Origin: Thalassotalea nanhaiensis
GTDB lineage: Bacteria > Pseudomonadota > Gammaproteobacteria > Enterobacterales > Alteromonadaceae
Assembly: GCF_031583575.1 (NCBI RefSeq)
Contig: NZ_CP134146.1
Coordinates: 992,001 to 1,056,000 of the forward strand
Length of the DNA: 64,000 bases
Direction: 5' to 3'
Under the pieces are notes generated by a model that was not told the origin of the DNA, made no database searches, and was given only the letters and a program-made list of their open reading frames with translations. The position numbers and the translations under genes are program-made. Below are positions 1 to 9,602 of the stretch, in pieces. The stretch's first letter is position 1. Each line of letters begins with the position of its first letter.

Positions 1-417
1 CAGATGGATAAAATTTCTGATGCTGTAGAACGTTTGTCAGAAGCGAATATTTTAGTCAGTCTATTTATTGATGCCGACCCTATTCAAATTGAAGCGGCAA
101 AAGCATCTGGCGCGCCTTTCATTGAAATTCATACTGGCCATTATGCCGATGCTGCTACTGAAGATGAGCAATTAAAAGAATTAGCACGCTTAACTGACGG
201 CATAAAATATGCCCACAGTTTAGGCTTAAAGGTTAATGCTGGACACGGATTGAATTACTTCAACGTAAAACCAATTGCCGCGATTGAAGAAATTATTGAG
301 CTGAATATTGGCCATGCAATTATTGCTCGTGCAGCCATTGATGGTCTAGATAAAGCCGTACGTGATATGAAGCGTTTAATGGTTGAAGCTAGAGAATCAG
401 CTAAAAACAAAAACTAA
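1..417 (+). CDS. pdxJ: Pyridoxine 5'-phosphate synthase, C-terminal part (5' end outside window)
   Basis: PdxJ condenses 1-deoxyxylulose 5-phosphate with 3-amino-2-oxopropyl phosphate to make pyridoxine 5'-phosphate, the ring-closing step of cytosolic vitamin B6 synthesis. The reading frame is open from the first base, so the 138 residues seen are roughly the last 57% of a protein that is normally about 243 residues. Family blocks are clear: [27 protein letters not shown] and the C-terminal [12 protein letters not shown] stretch that forms the TIM-barrel phosphate site. As in E. coli, acpS follows on the same strand, here after a large inverted repeat. The first ATG, at base 4, is internal and not the true start. 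Confidence 0.96.
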   Translation, partial: QMDKISDAVERLSEANILVSLFIDADPIQIEAAKASGAPFIEIHTGHYADAATEDEQLKELARLTDGIKYAHSLGLKVNAGHGLNYFNVKPIAAIEEIIELNIGHAIIARAAIDGLDKAVRDMKRLMVEARESAKNKN

Positions 418-428
418 AGGCGAAGAGC

Positions 429-508
429 AGATCCTGAAACAAGTTCAGGAATTGGGTAGGTTATTTCGTTTGACACACTAGTGTCTTCCTGAACTTGTTT
501 CAGGATCT
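429..508. repeat. Long inverted repeat (REP-pair-like) between pdxJ and acpS
   Basis: Bases 429-451 and 486-508 are perfect reverse complements (23 bp arms, 34-base spacer). Each arm also contains its own small palindrome, CCTGAA...TTCAGG around a 5-base centre. The layout of two inverted palindromic units resembles a REP doublet. It ends 22 bases before acpS, so a transcript running from pdxJ would carry a very stable hairpin close to the acpS ribosome binding site. It could act as a terminator or processing signal, or be a passive repeat. Confidence 0.85.
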
Positions 509-530
509 AGAGGTAGTAAAAAAGGTAAAT

Positions 531-911
531 ATGTCGGTAGTAGGGATCGGTAACGATATTGTTGAAATCAGCCGTATAGCAAATATGGCTGACAAAGCAC
601 GCGCACGTTTAGCGTTAAGAGTACTAACTCCGCGAGAACATGCGCATTACCTTACGTTAAAGCAACCCGAAAGATTTCTTGCGAAACGTTGGGCCGGCAA
701 AGAGGCTGCTGCGAAAGCCTTGGGACGCGGTATTGCCGATGGTATTTCTTTTCAGCACTTCGATATTGTAAGTTTATCCACAGGTCAGCCGACACTTGAA
801 ATATCAGGTCGAGCACTAGAAGTCGCCAAAACCCTGAACGCTAATTCATGGCACATCAGCTTGTCTGATGAACAAGAATATGCGTTAGCCTTTGTTGTTT
901 TATCTAATTAG
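531..911 (+). CDS. acpS: Holo-[acyl-carrier-protein] synthase
   Basis: AcpS transfers 4'-phosphopantetheine from CoA to the serine of apo-acyl carrier protein, activating fatty acid synthesis. The 126-residue protein has the usual length. It begins SVVGIGNDIVEI, with the metal-binding aspartate at D9, and carries the second family signature KRWAGKEAAAKALG at 52-65 with E58 and K62. The frame stays open upstream to base 495, but that extension lies inside the inverted repeat. The ATG at 531 follows an AAGGT ribosome binding site and matches the family N-terminus, so it is chosen. It lies downstream of pdxJ as in enterobacteria. Confidence 0.95.
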   Translation: MSVVGIGNDIVEISRIANMADKARARLALRVLTPREHAHYLTLKQPERFLAKRWAGKEAAAKALGRGIADGISFQHFDIVSLSTGQPTLEISGRALEVAKTLNANSWHISLSDEQEYALAFVVLSN

Positions 912-932
912 CCCACTATACGGCGATTTATC

Positions 933-2162
933 ATGAAAAAAGTATTAGTCATCGGTTATGTTTGGCCTGAGCCAAATTCATCGGCTGCAGGCACTCATAT
1001 GATGTCAATTTTGCGTTTGTATAAACAGCAAGGTTGGCAGGTTGAGTTTGCTACGCCTGCTCAAAAAACTGAGCATATGATTGATTTAGACAGTGAAAAT
1101 ATTTCTAGTCAAACCATTAGCCTAAACTGTGACTCTTTTGATGCCTACATTAGCGCTTTGCAACCTGATATTGTGATGTTTGATCGTTTTATGATGGAAG
1201 AACAGTTCGGTTGGCGAGTTGAAAAGAATTGCCCTTCGGCATTGAAAATATTAGACACTGAAGACTTACAATGTTTACGGCACGCTCGCCATCAAGCGCT
1301 CAAAGCAAACAAAGAATTAGATCATTCATTTCTATTTAATGATTTAGCCAAGCGTGAAATTGCAGCAATTTTGCGTTGTGATATTTCATTGATAATTTCT
1401 AGTTTTGAAATGGATTTGTTGATCAATACCTTTAACGTTGATGAGCAATTATTACATCATTTGCCGTTTATGGTTGAATTGAACAAGCTGCCACAAAATA
1501 CATTAGCCTTTAGTGAACGTAAAAATTTCATGACTATTGGTAATTTTCGCCATGCGCCAAATTGGGATGCTGTTCTTTATTTACAATCCATTTGGCCATT
1601 GATCAAAAAGCAATTACCAGACGCTGAGCTGCATATTTATGGTTCTTATCCTCCTCCTAAAGCAACAGCGTTAAACAACCCTAAAACCGGCTTTATTATT
1701 AAAGGTTGGTGTGAGGACGCATTAGCAGTAATGGAGCAAGCTCGTGTTTGTCTAGCACCTATACGATTTGGTGCTGGTATCAAAGGTAAGCTTTTAGATG
1801 CAATGATAATGCAAACACCTAATGTTACCACGTCTGTCGGTAGTGAGGGTATGCATAAAGGTAATCCATGGCCTGGTGTTATTAGCGATGATATTAATAA
1901 CTTTGCTGATGCCGCTGTTGATTTATATAACAACGAACAAACATGGCAAACCGCTCAAAATAATGCTCATAGCTTGCTTAACTCTATATACGATAGCGCA
2001 GCACTGGGTGAATCGTTAATTAATAAAATTGCAGATACTGAACAATCGTTATTAGCTCATCGCTTAAATAACTTCACTGGCGCGATGTTAAAGCACCACT
2101 CCATGGCGAGCACCAAATATATGTCACAATGGATTGCGGCTAAAAATTTGAATCAAGAATAG
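933..2162 (+). CDS. Glycosyltransferase, GT4-like
   Basis: Probable cytosolic or membrane-associated sugar transferase of the GT-B fold; donor and acceptor cannot be read from sequence. The 409-residue protein starts with a Rossmann strand (KKVLVIGYVWPEP) followed by SSAAGTHMMSIL. A second Rossmann-like half starts near residue 198 (NFMTIGNFRHAPNWDAV). The donor-site region is KGWCEDALAVMEQARVCLAP (257-276) followed by FGAGIKGKLLDAM (279-291), where glycosyltransferase 1/4 members keep a G-K-E-A-type loop; here the expected glutamate is less obvious. It stands alone 21 bases after acpS and converges on barA. There are no neighbouring polysaccharide genes to suggest a pathway. Confidence 0.75.
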   Translation: MKKVLVIGYVWPEPNSSAAGTHMMSILRLYKQQGWQVEFATPAQKTEHMIDLDSENISSQTISLNCDSFDAYISALQPDIVMFDRFMMEEQFGWRVEKNCPSALKILDTEDLQCLRHARHQALKANKELDHSFLFNDLAKREIAAILRCDISLIISSFEMDLLINTFNVDEQLLHHLPFMVELNKLPQNTLAFSERKNFMTIGNFRHAPNWDAVLYLQSIWPLIKKQLPDAELHIYGSYPPPKATALNNPKTGFIIKGWCEDALAVMEQARVCLAPIRFGAGIKGKLLDAMIMQTPNVTTSVGSEGMHKGNPWPGVISDDINNFADAAVDLYNNEQTWQTAQNNAHSLLNSIYDSAALGESLINKIADTEQSLLAHRLNNFTGAMLKHHSMASTKYMSQWIAAKNLNQE

Positions 2163-2177
2163 TGATACTGCTTTAGT

Positions 2178-2230
2178 TTCGAATACGCTGGCGCTTCGGA
2201 TACGCTATGCTTCGGATACGCTGCGCTTCG
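2178..2230. repeat. Short tandem repeat, 16-17 bp unit, three copies
   Basis: Three consecutive copies of TTCGGATACGCTNNGC (2178-2194, 2195-2210, 2211-2226) plus a partial TTCG lie between the convergent ends of the glycosyltransferase gene and barA. The first copy is one base longer and has A for G. No poly-T tract follows, so this is not an ordinary intrinsic terminator. The unit is GC-richer than its surroundings. Confidence 0.8.
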
Positions 2231-2279
2231 ATAGTTACTTCGTGATTCGAAATGCAATGTACTCGTCATTCGTTACAGA

Positions 2280-5069
2280 TTAATAAATTGCCTGAATATT
2301 TTCTAGGTATTGATCTGAATTGTCTAAAACAGCATCCATTTCGTCAAATAATTCGAAAAATTCAGGTTCAAGAGTTTCTAAAGATGCGTGCTGTTTAATT
2401 TGTGCTTCAATGCTTTTAACAATTCGTTCAAGTCTAGGTACGCCCACATAACAACACGCTCCATTGAGTTTATGGACTAAGGTACCTGTTGTCGTTATAT
2501 CTTCCAAACGAACGTTATTTTGTAACGCGACTTTCATTTCTGGTAATGATTGAATTAACATAGTAAACATTTCTAAGGCTAAATCAATTTTGTTCGCTGA
2601 GCGACTTAATGATAATTCCCAGTCATAAATACCGTTAAAGTTATTAGGCAGCTGCTCTTTATTGTCAGTTAAGAGTTCAAGTTTTTTATTTTTAATAGGG
2701 GAGATTTTTTCAATACCAGAATGATCTAAAAGGATATTTTCCAGCAGTGATTCATCAATAGGTTTGGCTAAATAGGCATCAAAACCTTCTCTGATAAATC
2801 TCTCTCTTTCACCTGGTAATGCGTGAGCAGTAACTGCCGTTATACACGTTTCTACATTTAATGAATCTTCTTTAATTTTATTCATTGCGGTTATCCCATC
2901 CATTACCGGCATTTGAATATCCATTAAAATTAAATCGAATTTTTCCTTACAACATAAATCTAATGCTTCACGACCATCTTTCGCTATTTTAACGTTAGTT
3001 ACTTTTTGGTTGAGTAAACTTTCGATGAGTTTTAAATTTGCCTCATTATCATCAACAGCGAGTACCGATAAAGGGAACTTATGGTTGACGGTTAAGGGGC
3101 TGTCTATCGATGCAAATTCAATTAGAGTGTTATTCTGCAACATGGCATTTTTCAAGTTTTTATGAGTAATTGGTTTGGTTATACAAGATTGTGCACCTGA
3201 CTTTATAAACGTGTCTTTTAGGCTTAAAGAGTTACTGTTAATAGCGATGATTATTTTTGCAGATATCTCAGATAAACGCCCAATAAGATTTTGAATGTCA
3301 GTTATATTCGTCGTTGTCACTTGTTGCCCGACTAATGCGTAATCGAACTGCTGCTTTAACTGAGACTCGCTTAATTGTGAAATATTTTCCACAGCCGTGA
3401 TCTGCATATTCCAATGTTTTAAAATGGTCTCGGTAGCTTCCCTACTATGGACATGTTTCTCAATATATAAGATTGATTTATGTTCAAGCTCAAATGGTTC
3501 AATAATATTATCAACGGGCAATTGGTTAAGTTCAGTTTTGAACGTAAAGGTAAAACTAGATCCTTTGTGGGGTTGGCTGGTAAAAGTGATGTCACCTGCC
3601 ATTTCATTTGCTAACCGTTTAGCTATAACCAAGCCTAACCCTGTACCACCATATAAACGGGTAATACTTTTGTCTGCTTGTGAAAATGCTTCAAACAAGG
3701 TTTCTTCTTGCTTACTACTAATGCCTATGCCTGTATCAGTGACGATTAATGAAATAAGAACATCTGAACTTTCTTCGATAGAGTAGTCCACATCTACTTT
3801 AATAAACCCTTGGTTAGTAAATTTAATCGCATTACCCAATAAGTTGATCAGCACTTGTTTTACCCTTAATGAATCGCCTATTAATGAGTTTGGTAAATGT
3901 GGGTTTATATTTAATGATAACTCGAGGTTTTTACTATGAGCAGAAGCTGACACTAAAGTGATGACTTCATCGACGCTTTCTCTAAAACCAAATGGAATAT
4001 GCTCAATTGCCATTCGGCCTGAGTCTAGCTTAGAGAAATCAAGAATGTCGTTAATTATTGAAAGTAAGTTATTCGCAGAATTATCTATCGTTCCTAGGTA
4101 CTCGCGTTGAGTTTCAGTTAATGGAGTTTTTAATACTTGTCTGGTAAAACCGATAACACCGTTAAGTGGCGTGCGCAACTCGTGGCTCATATTCGCCAAA
4201 AATTCAGATTTTACTCTGTTTGCATCTTGGGCTTTTTTCTTAGCGAGATCTAATTGAACGTTTTGAACTTCAAATTGTTCTAAAGCCGTTCGTAAATCCC
4301 TTGTCGCTTGTTCTATGTTTAATTCTAAATCTAATTGATAATCTTCAATAGCTTGCGCCATATTATTAATACCAATTCGTAATATATCTAATTCACCTTC
4401 AAACTCTTCATCCATACGAGCGCCGAGAACGCCTTGACGGATTTGTAATACAATATCGTTCATTTCTTTGACCGGGCCGGAAATGATTAATACTAATCTA
4501 TTCGCAAAATTAGATGATAAGAATACGGCAAAAAAGACAGCCGAAAGCACAACTAGAACAAGCATTTGTTTGTCGAAAAGGGTTTCAGCTTTGCTGATTT
4601 CTATAACAAAATAGCCGTGATATTTGGGTTTTCGTTTTTCTTCACTTTGTGTGTAATCTGTCACAATAACAGGGGTGTATACAATAAAAGTACCAGCTGT
4701 TTCTCGTGTCATTGGTTTAATGAGCAAAAAGTCATTATCTAGTTTGTAATCAAGGAAATTGTTGGTGATGTTATTGCTATACAAATTAATATTTGAAGAA
4801 TCAAATAAAAGCAAACTAAGAACGCGTTCTGAATTTGTTCCATAGATATAGTCGTGGTAAGTCTCTAATCCTTCAATATCTTCTTTTTTAAGAAAATCTA
4901 CTGCCGTTACTGACATCGTTTGAGCAATATGGATGCCCCGATTAATTAAAGTTTGATTTACTTCTTCAACTCGAGTTAGAGCAAAATAAATACCTAAAAG
5001 TGTGCTAATTATTACTGTCGGGAGAACAGCAAATAAAATAACCCAGTCCTTGATAGTTATTTTTACCAT
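2280..5069 (-). CDS. barA: BarA-type hybrid sensor histidine kinase
   Basis: Inner-membrane tripartite hybrid kinase of 929 residues (E. coli BarA, 918). Order: membrane segment about 9-30, periplasmic loop, second membrane segment about 168-186, HAMP about 188-245, coiled coil, HisKA with phospho-accepting H296 in FLANMSHELRTPLNG, HATPase with N413, DTGIGI (445-450) and GGTGLGL (474-480), a degenerate receiver (about 530-650) lacking the phosphorylatable aspartate, an intact receiver with D717 in DLILMDIQMPVMDG, and an Hpt domain with H866. In relatives BarA phosphorylates UvrY/GacA, which drives transcription of CsrB/RsmY-type RNAs that sequester CsrA. The response regulator is not in this window. 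The gene is divergent from rlmD-relA, as in E. coli, which supports orthology. Confidence 0.9.
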   Translation of the reverse strand: MVKITIKDWVILFAVLPTVIISTLLGIYFALTRVEEVNQTLINRGIHIAQTMSVTAVDFLKKEDIEGLETYHDYIYGTNSERVLSLLLFDSSNINLYSNNITNNFLDYKLDNDFLLIKPMTRETAGTFIVYTPVIVTDYTQSEEKRKPKYHGYFVIEISKAETLFDKQMLVLVVLSAVFFAVFLSSNFANRLVLIISGPVKEMNDIVLQIRQGVLGARMDEEFEGELDILRIGINNMAQAIEDYQLDLELNIEQATRDLRTALEQFEVQNVQLDLAKKKAQDANRVKSEFLANMSHELRTPLNGVIGFTRQVLKTPLTETQREYLGTIDNSANNLLSIINDILDFSKLDSGRMAIEHIPFGFRESVDEVITLVSASAHSKNLELSLNINPHLPNSLIGDSLRVKQVLINLLGNAIKFTNQGFIKVDVDYSIEESSDVLISLIVTDTGIGISSKQEETLFEAFSQADKSITRLYGGTGLGLVIAKRLANEMAGDITFTSQPHKGSSFTFTFKTELNQLPVDNIIEPFELEHKSILYIEKHVHSREATETILKHWNMQITAVENISQLSESQLKQQFDYALVGQQVTTTNITDIQNLIGRLSEISAKIIIAINSNSLSLKDTFIKSGAQSCITKPITHKNLKNAMLQNNTLIEFASIDSPLTVNHKFPLSVLAVDDNEANLKLIESLLNQKVTNVKIAKDGREALDLCCKEKFDLILMDIQMPVMDGITAMNKIKEDSLNVETCITAVTAHALPGERERFIREGFDAYLAKPIDESLLENILLDHSGIEKISPIKNKKLELLTDNKEQLPNNFNGIYDWELSLSRSANKIDLALEMFTMLIQSLPEMKVALQNNVRLEDITTTGTLVHKLNGACCYVGVPRLERIVKSIEAQIKQHASLETLEPEFFELFDEMDAVLDNSDQYLENIQAIY

Positions 5070-5163
5070 ATTTAAGCTCTTATTCGTGTTAAAATTATTT
5101 TTTTTAGGTTCTTACCAATAATGGCACCTTTTTAATGAAACTTGTAGAGTAACTGGATAATAA

Positions 5164-6498
5164 ATGGTTAATTTTTATAAACCTAAAGCGGTAAAAAAAA
5201 ATATAAATCAACAGTTAACGGTTGAAATCAATAGCCTCGATATGAATGGTGACGGCGTTTCACGCCAGGGAAAAAAAACTATTTTTGTTGAATTTGCACT
5301 GCCTGGTGAAACCGTTGAAGCTAAGGTAACACAAGAAAAATCGAAATTTTTGCGTGCGAATACAAAAAAGGTATTAGTTGCGGCAAATAATCGAGTTACA
5401 CCTCTTTGTAAACACTTTTATCAATGTGGGGGTTGTGACTTACAGCATTTGGACTATGACGGCCAACTAGCTTTTAAGCAGCAAAAGATTAATGATTTAT
5501 TTCGTAGAAACAGTAATATTGAGCAATTGCCATGGCAATCTGCACTCCATACTGATATTTGGCACTATCGCCGTAAGGCAAGAATTGGAGTGCAATACAA
5601 TAAATTAAACAAAGCCATTGTCGGTTTCCGTCAAAAAAGCTCTAATGTAATAACACCAATAAAACGCTGTCCGGTGCTTGCTGAGACATTTGCCAATGAG
5701 TTTTCTGATTTCGCTGCATTGATAAATAGCTTTAGTAGCAAACAAGCTATTTCACACATTGAAGTTATTACTGCTGAAGTATCAGTGGTCATTTTCAGGC
5801 AAGTTAGAACGTTAAGTGTTGAAGATAAACAAAAGTTGCTCAACTTTAATTTGCACAAACCTTATCAAATAGCGCTGCAACAAGATGATGGTTTACATTT
5901 CCTCGAACCACAAAGCAGTAATTACTTAAGTTACAAAGTAAGTGGATGTGAATTACAATTTACTACTACTGATTTTGTACAAGTTAATATAAATTTAAAT
6001 GCTGAAATGGTTAATCAGGCAATGCAATGGCTAGCACTTGATGTGAACGATAATGTTCTCGATTTGTTTTGTGGCCTTGGTAATTTCAGTTTGCCAATTG
6101 CCAAGCAAGTTAATTCTGTTATTGGCGTCGAAGGTGTACAGGATATGGTTGAACGAGCGACAATGAATGCTCAAACTAACCAGTTAACAAATTGTCAATT
6201 TTACCAAGCAGACTTAAATGCAGAAAAGAGCGATTGGCCTTGGCTAAATAGCAATAGTGAAAATGCCATTAACAAAATCGTATTAGATCCCGCTCGGGCC
6301 GGAGCATATAATGCAGTAAAAAATATTGTAGAACTAGAGGTAAACACTGTACTTTATATTTCTTGTGATGCTGCAACTATGGCAAGAGATGCCAAAGTAC
6401 TGCTTGATAATGGCTATACGCTAGACAAGATAAGCTTAATGGACATGTTTAGTCACACTAGGCATGTTGAAACAATGGCATTGTTTACTCGCGTGTAG
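5164..6498 (+). CDS. rlmD: 23S rRNA (uracil-1939-C5)-methyltransferase RlmD
   Basis: SAM-dependent methylase that makes m5U1939 in 23S rRNA. The 444 residues show an N-terminal TRAM domain (about 12-70), then cysteines C82, C88, C91 and C169 that hold the [4Fe-4S] cluster. The Rossmann methylase core has VLDLFCGLGNFSLPIA (298-313) for SAM binding, LDPARAGA (374-381) and the catalytic cysteine C401 in LYISCDAATMARD. All hallmarks of the RumA/RlmD family are intact. The gene is divergent from barA with about 95 bases between them, and relA follows after 54 bases, the standard gammaproteobacterial order. Confidence 0.95.
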   Translation: MVNFYKPKAVKKNINQQLTVEINSLDMNGDGVSRQGKKTIFVEFALPGETVEAKVTQEKSKFLRANTKKVLVAANNRVTPLCKHFYQCGGCDLQHLDYDGQLAFKQQKINDLFRRNSNIEQLPWQSALHTDIWHYRRKARIGVQYNKLNKAIVGFRQKSSNVITPIKRCPVLAETFANEFSDFAALINSFSSKQAISHIEVITAEVSVVIFRQVRTLSVEDKQKLLNFNLHKPYQIALQQDDGLHFLEPQSSNYLSYKVSGCELQFTTTDFVQVNINLNAEMVNQAMQWLALDVNDNVLDLFCGLGNFSLPIAKQVNSVIGVEGVQDMVERATMNAQTNQLTNCQFYQADLNAEKSDWPWLNSNSENAINKIVLDPARAGAYNAVKNIVELEVNTVLYISCDAATMARDAKVLLDNGYTLDKISLMDMFSHTRHVETMALFTRV

Positions 6499-6552
6499 AG
6501 TAATAAATTTTATATACACAGTTACTTTTAAATAACTTAGATAGGAATATTC

Positions 6553-8748
6553 ATGGTTTCAGTGAGGAAATCTCACCAGCTTAGCGCCGAAAACTTTGAT
6601 ACTTGGTTGGCAGAGTTAGATCTTAACGAACAAAAATACAATTCGTTGGAAGAGTTGTGGGCTAAGTTACACGTTCATTTCAGTAAAAATTTAATGTGTC
6701 AGCAAAAAGCCTTAGAAATGGTAGAGATTTTAGTTGGTTTGAACATGGATAAGGATTCATTATCTGCTGCCATGATTGTACCTTTAATCGAAGCTGACAT
6801 CATTTGTTTGGATGTTGTCGAAGAAACCTATGGCAAAGCAATTTACACCTTGGTAAAAGGTGTAAATCAAATGGATGCTATTCGTAGTTTACAGCAACCT
6901 AACGGCGTTCATTTAGGCAGTGGTCAAGTTGATAATATTCGTAAAATGTTACTCTCAATGGTTGAGGATGTTCGTGCGGTCGTAATTAAGCTTGCAGAAC
7001 GAGTATGCAATTTGCGTTATGTTAAAACTGCGGATGAAGAAAGCAGAGTTTTAGCCGCTAAAGAAAGCGCGAATATCTACGCTCCTCTGGCTAACCGGTT
7101 AGGAATAGGTCAATTGAAGTGGGAACTCGAAGATATATCTTTTCGCTATTTGCACCCTAATACCTATAAAAAAATCGCAAAGTTACTTGATGATAAACGA
7201 CTTGTTCGCGAAGAGTACATGACTAACTTTGTGGCCAATATTCAGCGACAATTAGACCAGTTAAATATCAAAGGTATTGTTTACGGTCGGCCTAAACATA
7301 TCTACAGTATCTGGAAAAAAATGAAACAGAAATCATTAGACTTTGATCAGCTGTTTGATGTTAGAGCAATTCGTATTGTTGTTGATGAATTGCAAGATTG
7401 TTACGGTGCTCTTGGTGTTGTCCATACAAGTTGGAAGCATTTGGCCAGCGAATTTGATGATTATGTTGCTACTCCTAAACCGAATGGTTATCAATCTATA
7501 CATACTGTTGTGCTTGGTCCTGAAGGAAAGTCGGTAGAAGTACAAATACGTACACAACAGATGCATGATGATGCTGAATTAGGTGTTGCCGCACATTGGC
7601 GTTATAAAGAAGGTAATGCGAGTGGTAAAGCAGGTAGTTTTGATGAAAAAATAAATTGGCTACGAAAACTGCTGCAATGGCAAGAAGATGTGTCGGCGTC
7701 AGAAGAGCTGGTTGATGAACTTCGTAATGAAGTGTTTGAAGACAGAATTTATGTTTTTACACCCAATGGTGATGTAATCGATATGCCAAATGGTGCAACA
7801 CCATTGGATTTTGCTTATTACATACACTCTAATGTTGGGCATTGTTGTATTGGTGCTAAAGTTGCAGGCAGAATTGTTCCATTTACCTATAAATTAAAAA
7901 CAGGTGAACAATTAGAGATCTTAACCAGTAAAAAGCCAAATCCGAGCCGAGATTGGTTAAACCCTGGGTTAGGTTATATAAACACCACAAGAGCTCGCGC
8001 TAAAGTACAAGCTTTTTTTAAGCATTTAGATAAAGATAAACACATACAAAGCGGCAAAGAAACCTTAGAGCTTGAATTACAACGTCATGATCTTATTGAT
8101 GTTGATTTTAATCCAATTTTAAAACGTTTTAATGTTAATAATCTAAAAGATTTGTATGCAGTAATTGGTAGTGGTCAAGTTAAGGTTTTACAGGTCGTAC
8201 ATCAATTGCAGTTTCAACTTGATAAGTTAAAACCCGCAGCTGAAGTCGACCCTAAAATGGTGATCCGTCAGCAGTCTGAAAAACATCAGGTTGATAGCAA
8301 TGGTATTACCGTTTCTGGAGTGGGTAACCTACTTACGCACATGGCTAAATGTTGTCAGCCAGTACCAGGGGATAATATTCAAGGATTTATTACCCAAGGG
8401 CGAGGCATTTCCGTACACAGAGGCGACTGTGATCAGCTGCAAAACTCATTGAAACAATCTCCAGAGCGTCAGGTAGATGTGCAATGGGGTGATAAAATTC
8501 AACAAAATTATCAGGTTGCAATTCAAATTACTGCAGGTGATAGACAAGGTTTGCTACGCGATGTTACAACCATTATCGCCAATGAAAAAGTTAATGTGTT
8601 GGATATGTCATCTCGCATGGATAATAAGCATCGTATTTACATTATGCAATTTAAATTAGAGCTTGCCAGCACCCAAGTGTTGGAGCGACTTGTGAGTAAA
8701 ATTGACCAACTTGATGATGTAATAGCGGTGAAGCGGTTCCACAGTTAA
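6553..8748 (+). CDS. relA: GTP pyrophosphokinase RelA
   Basis: Ribosome-associated (p)ppGpp synthetase of the stringent response, 731 residues. The N-terminal HD-like region (about 35-155) lacks the HD catalytic residues, so hydrolysis is not expected, as in E. coli RelA. The synthetase domain has GRPKHIYSIWKKM (245-257) and EFDDYVATPKPNGYQS beginning at E300; its ExDD acidic signature marks monofunctional RelA rather than bifunctional SpoT. VEVQIRT (328-334) is also present. A TGS domain follows around 395-460, then the zinc-finger region with MAKCCQPVPGD and a C-terminal ACT domain (about 655-731). It lies between rlmD and mazG as in relatives. Confidence 0.97.
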   Translation: MVSVRKSHQLSAENFDTWLAELDLNEQKYNSLEELWAKLHVHFSKNLMCQQKALEMVEILVGLNMDKDSLSAAMIVPLIEADIICLDVVEETYGKAIYTLVKGVNQMDAIRSLQQPNGVHLGSGQVDNIRKMLLSMVEDVRAVVIKLAERVCNLRYVKTADEESRVLAAKESANIYAPLANRLGIGQLKWELEDISFRYLHPNTYKKIAKLLDDKRLVREEYMTNFVANIQRQLDQLNIKGIVYGRPKHIYSIWKKMKQKSLDFDQLFDVRAIRIVVDELQDCYGALGVVHTSWKHLASEFDDYVATPKPNGYQSIHTVVLGPEGKSVEVQIRTQQMHDDAELGVAAHWRYKEGNASGKAGSFDEKINWLRKLLQWQEDVSASEELVDELRNEVFEDRIYVFTPNGDVIDMPNGATPLDFAYYIHSNVGHCCIGAKVAGRIVPFTYKLKTGEQLEILTSKKPNPSRDWLNPGLGYINTTRARAKVQAFFKHLDKDKHIQSGKETLELELQRHDLIDVDFNPILKRFNVNNLKDLYAVIGSGQVKVLQVVHQLQFQLDKLKPAAEVDPKMVIRQQSEKHQVDSNGITVSGVGNLLTHMAKCCQPVPGDNIQGFITQGRGISVHRGDCDQLQNSLKQSPERQVDVQWGDKIQQNYQVAIQITAGDRQGLLRDVTTIIANEKVNVLDMSSRMDNKHRIYIMQFKLELASTQVLERLVSKIDQLDDVIAVKRFHS

Positions 8749-8790
8749 ACCTGAAAATCAGCGCAGTTGTATAAAAATAAAGGTAGTAAA

Positions 8791-9600
8791 ATGCTAAAAA
8801 GCCCAGGGTCAATTGAAAAGTTAATTTGGATCATGGCCCAGCTCAGAGATCCCGTTAAAGGTTGCCCTTGGGATCTTAAACAAAGCTTTCAATCTATAGT
8901 ACCTTATACTCTAGAAGAGGCATTTGAGGTTGCTGAAGCAATTGAGAATCATGATTTTGATGAACTTGAAAAGGAACTTGGCGACTTACTCTTTCAAGTG
9001 GTTTTTTATGCCCAATTAGGCGTAGAAGAACAAAAGTTTAATTTTTCTGATGTGGTTAATGCCATTTGTGAAAAGCTCATTCGACGCCATCCGCATGTGT
9101 TTGCTCATTCAACGCTTTTATCGGAACAAGAAATAAAAGCTAACTGGGAGAATGAAAAAGCAAAAGAGCGTGCTCAAAAAGCTCATCTTAAAGATGATCA
9201 AATTTCTATTTTAGACGATATACCTAAAGCGTTGCCTGCTTTATCTCAAGCGGCAAAAATTCAAAAGCGTTGCTCCCATGTCGGCTTTGATTGGGATAAC
9301 ATTGAAGACGTATTAGCCAAGGTTAAAGAAGAAGTGCTGGAAGTAGAAGATGAGCTTTTAGCCGCGCACGTAAATGATGATTTAGTTGCTGAGGAAATTG
9401 GCGATTTGTTATTTGCTGTGGTTAACTTGGCTCGTCATGCAAAACAAGATCCGGAACAACTACTGCGTCAAGCAAGCCGCAAATTTACCAAACGATTTAA
9501 CTTTATTGAACAATATCATTTTGATAATAACCTTGATATTAAGCAATCAACTTTGATGCAGCTGGAAGACTTATGGCTGCAGGCGAAAACTAGGAAGTAA
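8791..9600 (+). CDS. mazG: Nucleoside triphosphate pyrophosphohydrolase MazG
   Basis: Cytosolic enzyme that hydrolyses NTPs and dNTPs to monophosphates; in E. coli it moderates (p)ppGpp effects and is cotranscribed with relA. The 269-residue protein has two MazG repeats. The first carries EEAFEVAEAIE with ELGDLLFQVVFYAQ, and the second EEVLEVEDEL with EEIGDLLFAVVNLAR; both keep the Mg-binding ExxE...ExxD pattern. The frame extends upstream to a TTG at 8767, but ATG 8791 has AAGG eight bases upstream and matches the family start (sequence beginning LKSPGSIEKL). It is 42 bases from relA and probably in the same transcript. Confidence 0.94.
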   Translation: MLKSPGSIEKLIWIMAQLRDPVKGCPWDLKQSFQSIVPYTLEEAFEVAEAIENHDFDELEKELGDLLFQVVFYAQLGVEEQKFNFSDVVNAICEKLIRRHPHVFAHSTLLSEQEIKANWENEKAKERAQKAHLKDDQISILDDIPKALPALSQAAKIQKRCSHVGFDWDNIEDVLAKVKEEVLEVEDELLAAHVNDDLVAEEIGDLLFAVVNLARHAKQDPEQLLRQASRKFTKRFNFIEQYHFDNNLDIKQSTLMQLEDLWLQAKTRK

Positions 9601-9602
9601 TT

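Noticed and set aside
495-530. Upstream extension of acpS
   Set aside because: The extension is encoded by the inverted repeat and has no similarity to the family start; ATG 531 has a ribosome binding site.
3397-3786. Plus-strand frame of 129 codons opposite barA
   Set aside because: It is fully antisense to the conserved kinase domain and has no ribosome binding site or recognisable product.
6660-7020. RelA HD-domain degeneration as pseudogenisation
   Set aside because: Loss of HD residues is the standard state of gammaproteobacterial RelA; the synthetase residues are intact.
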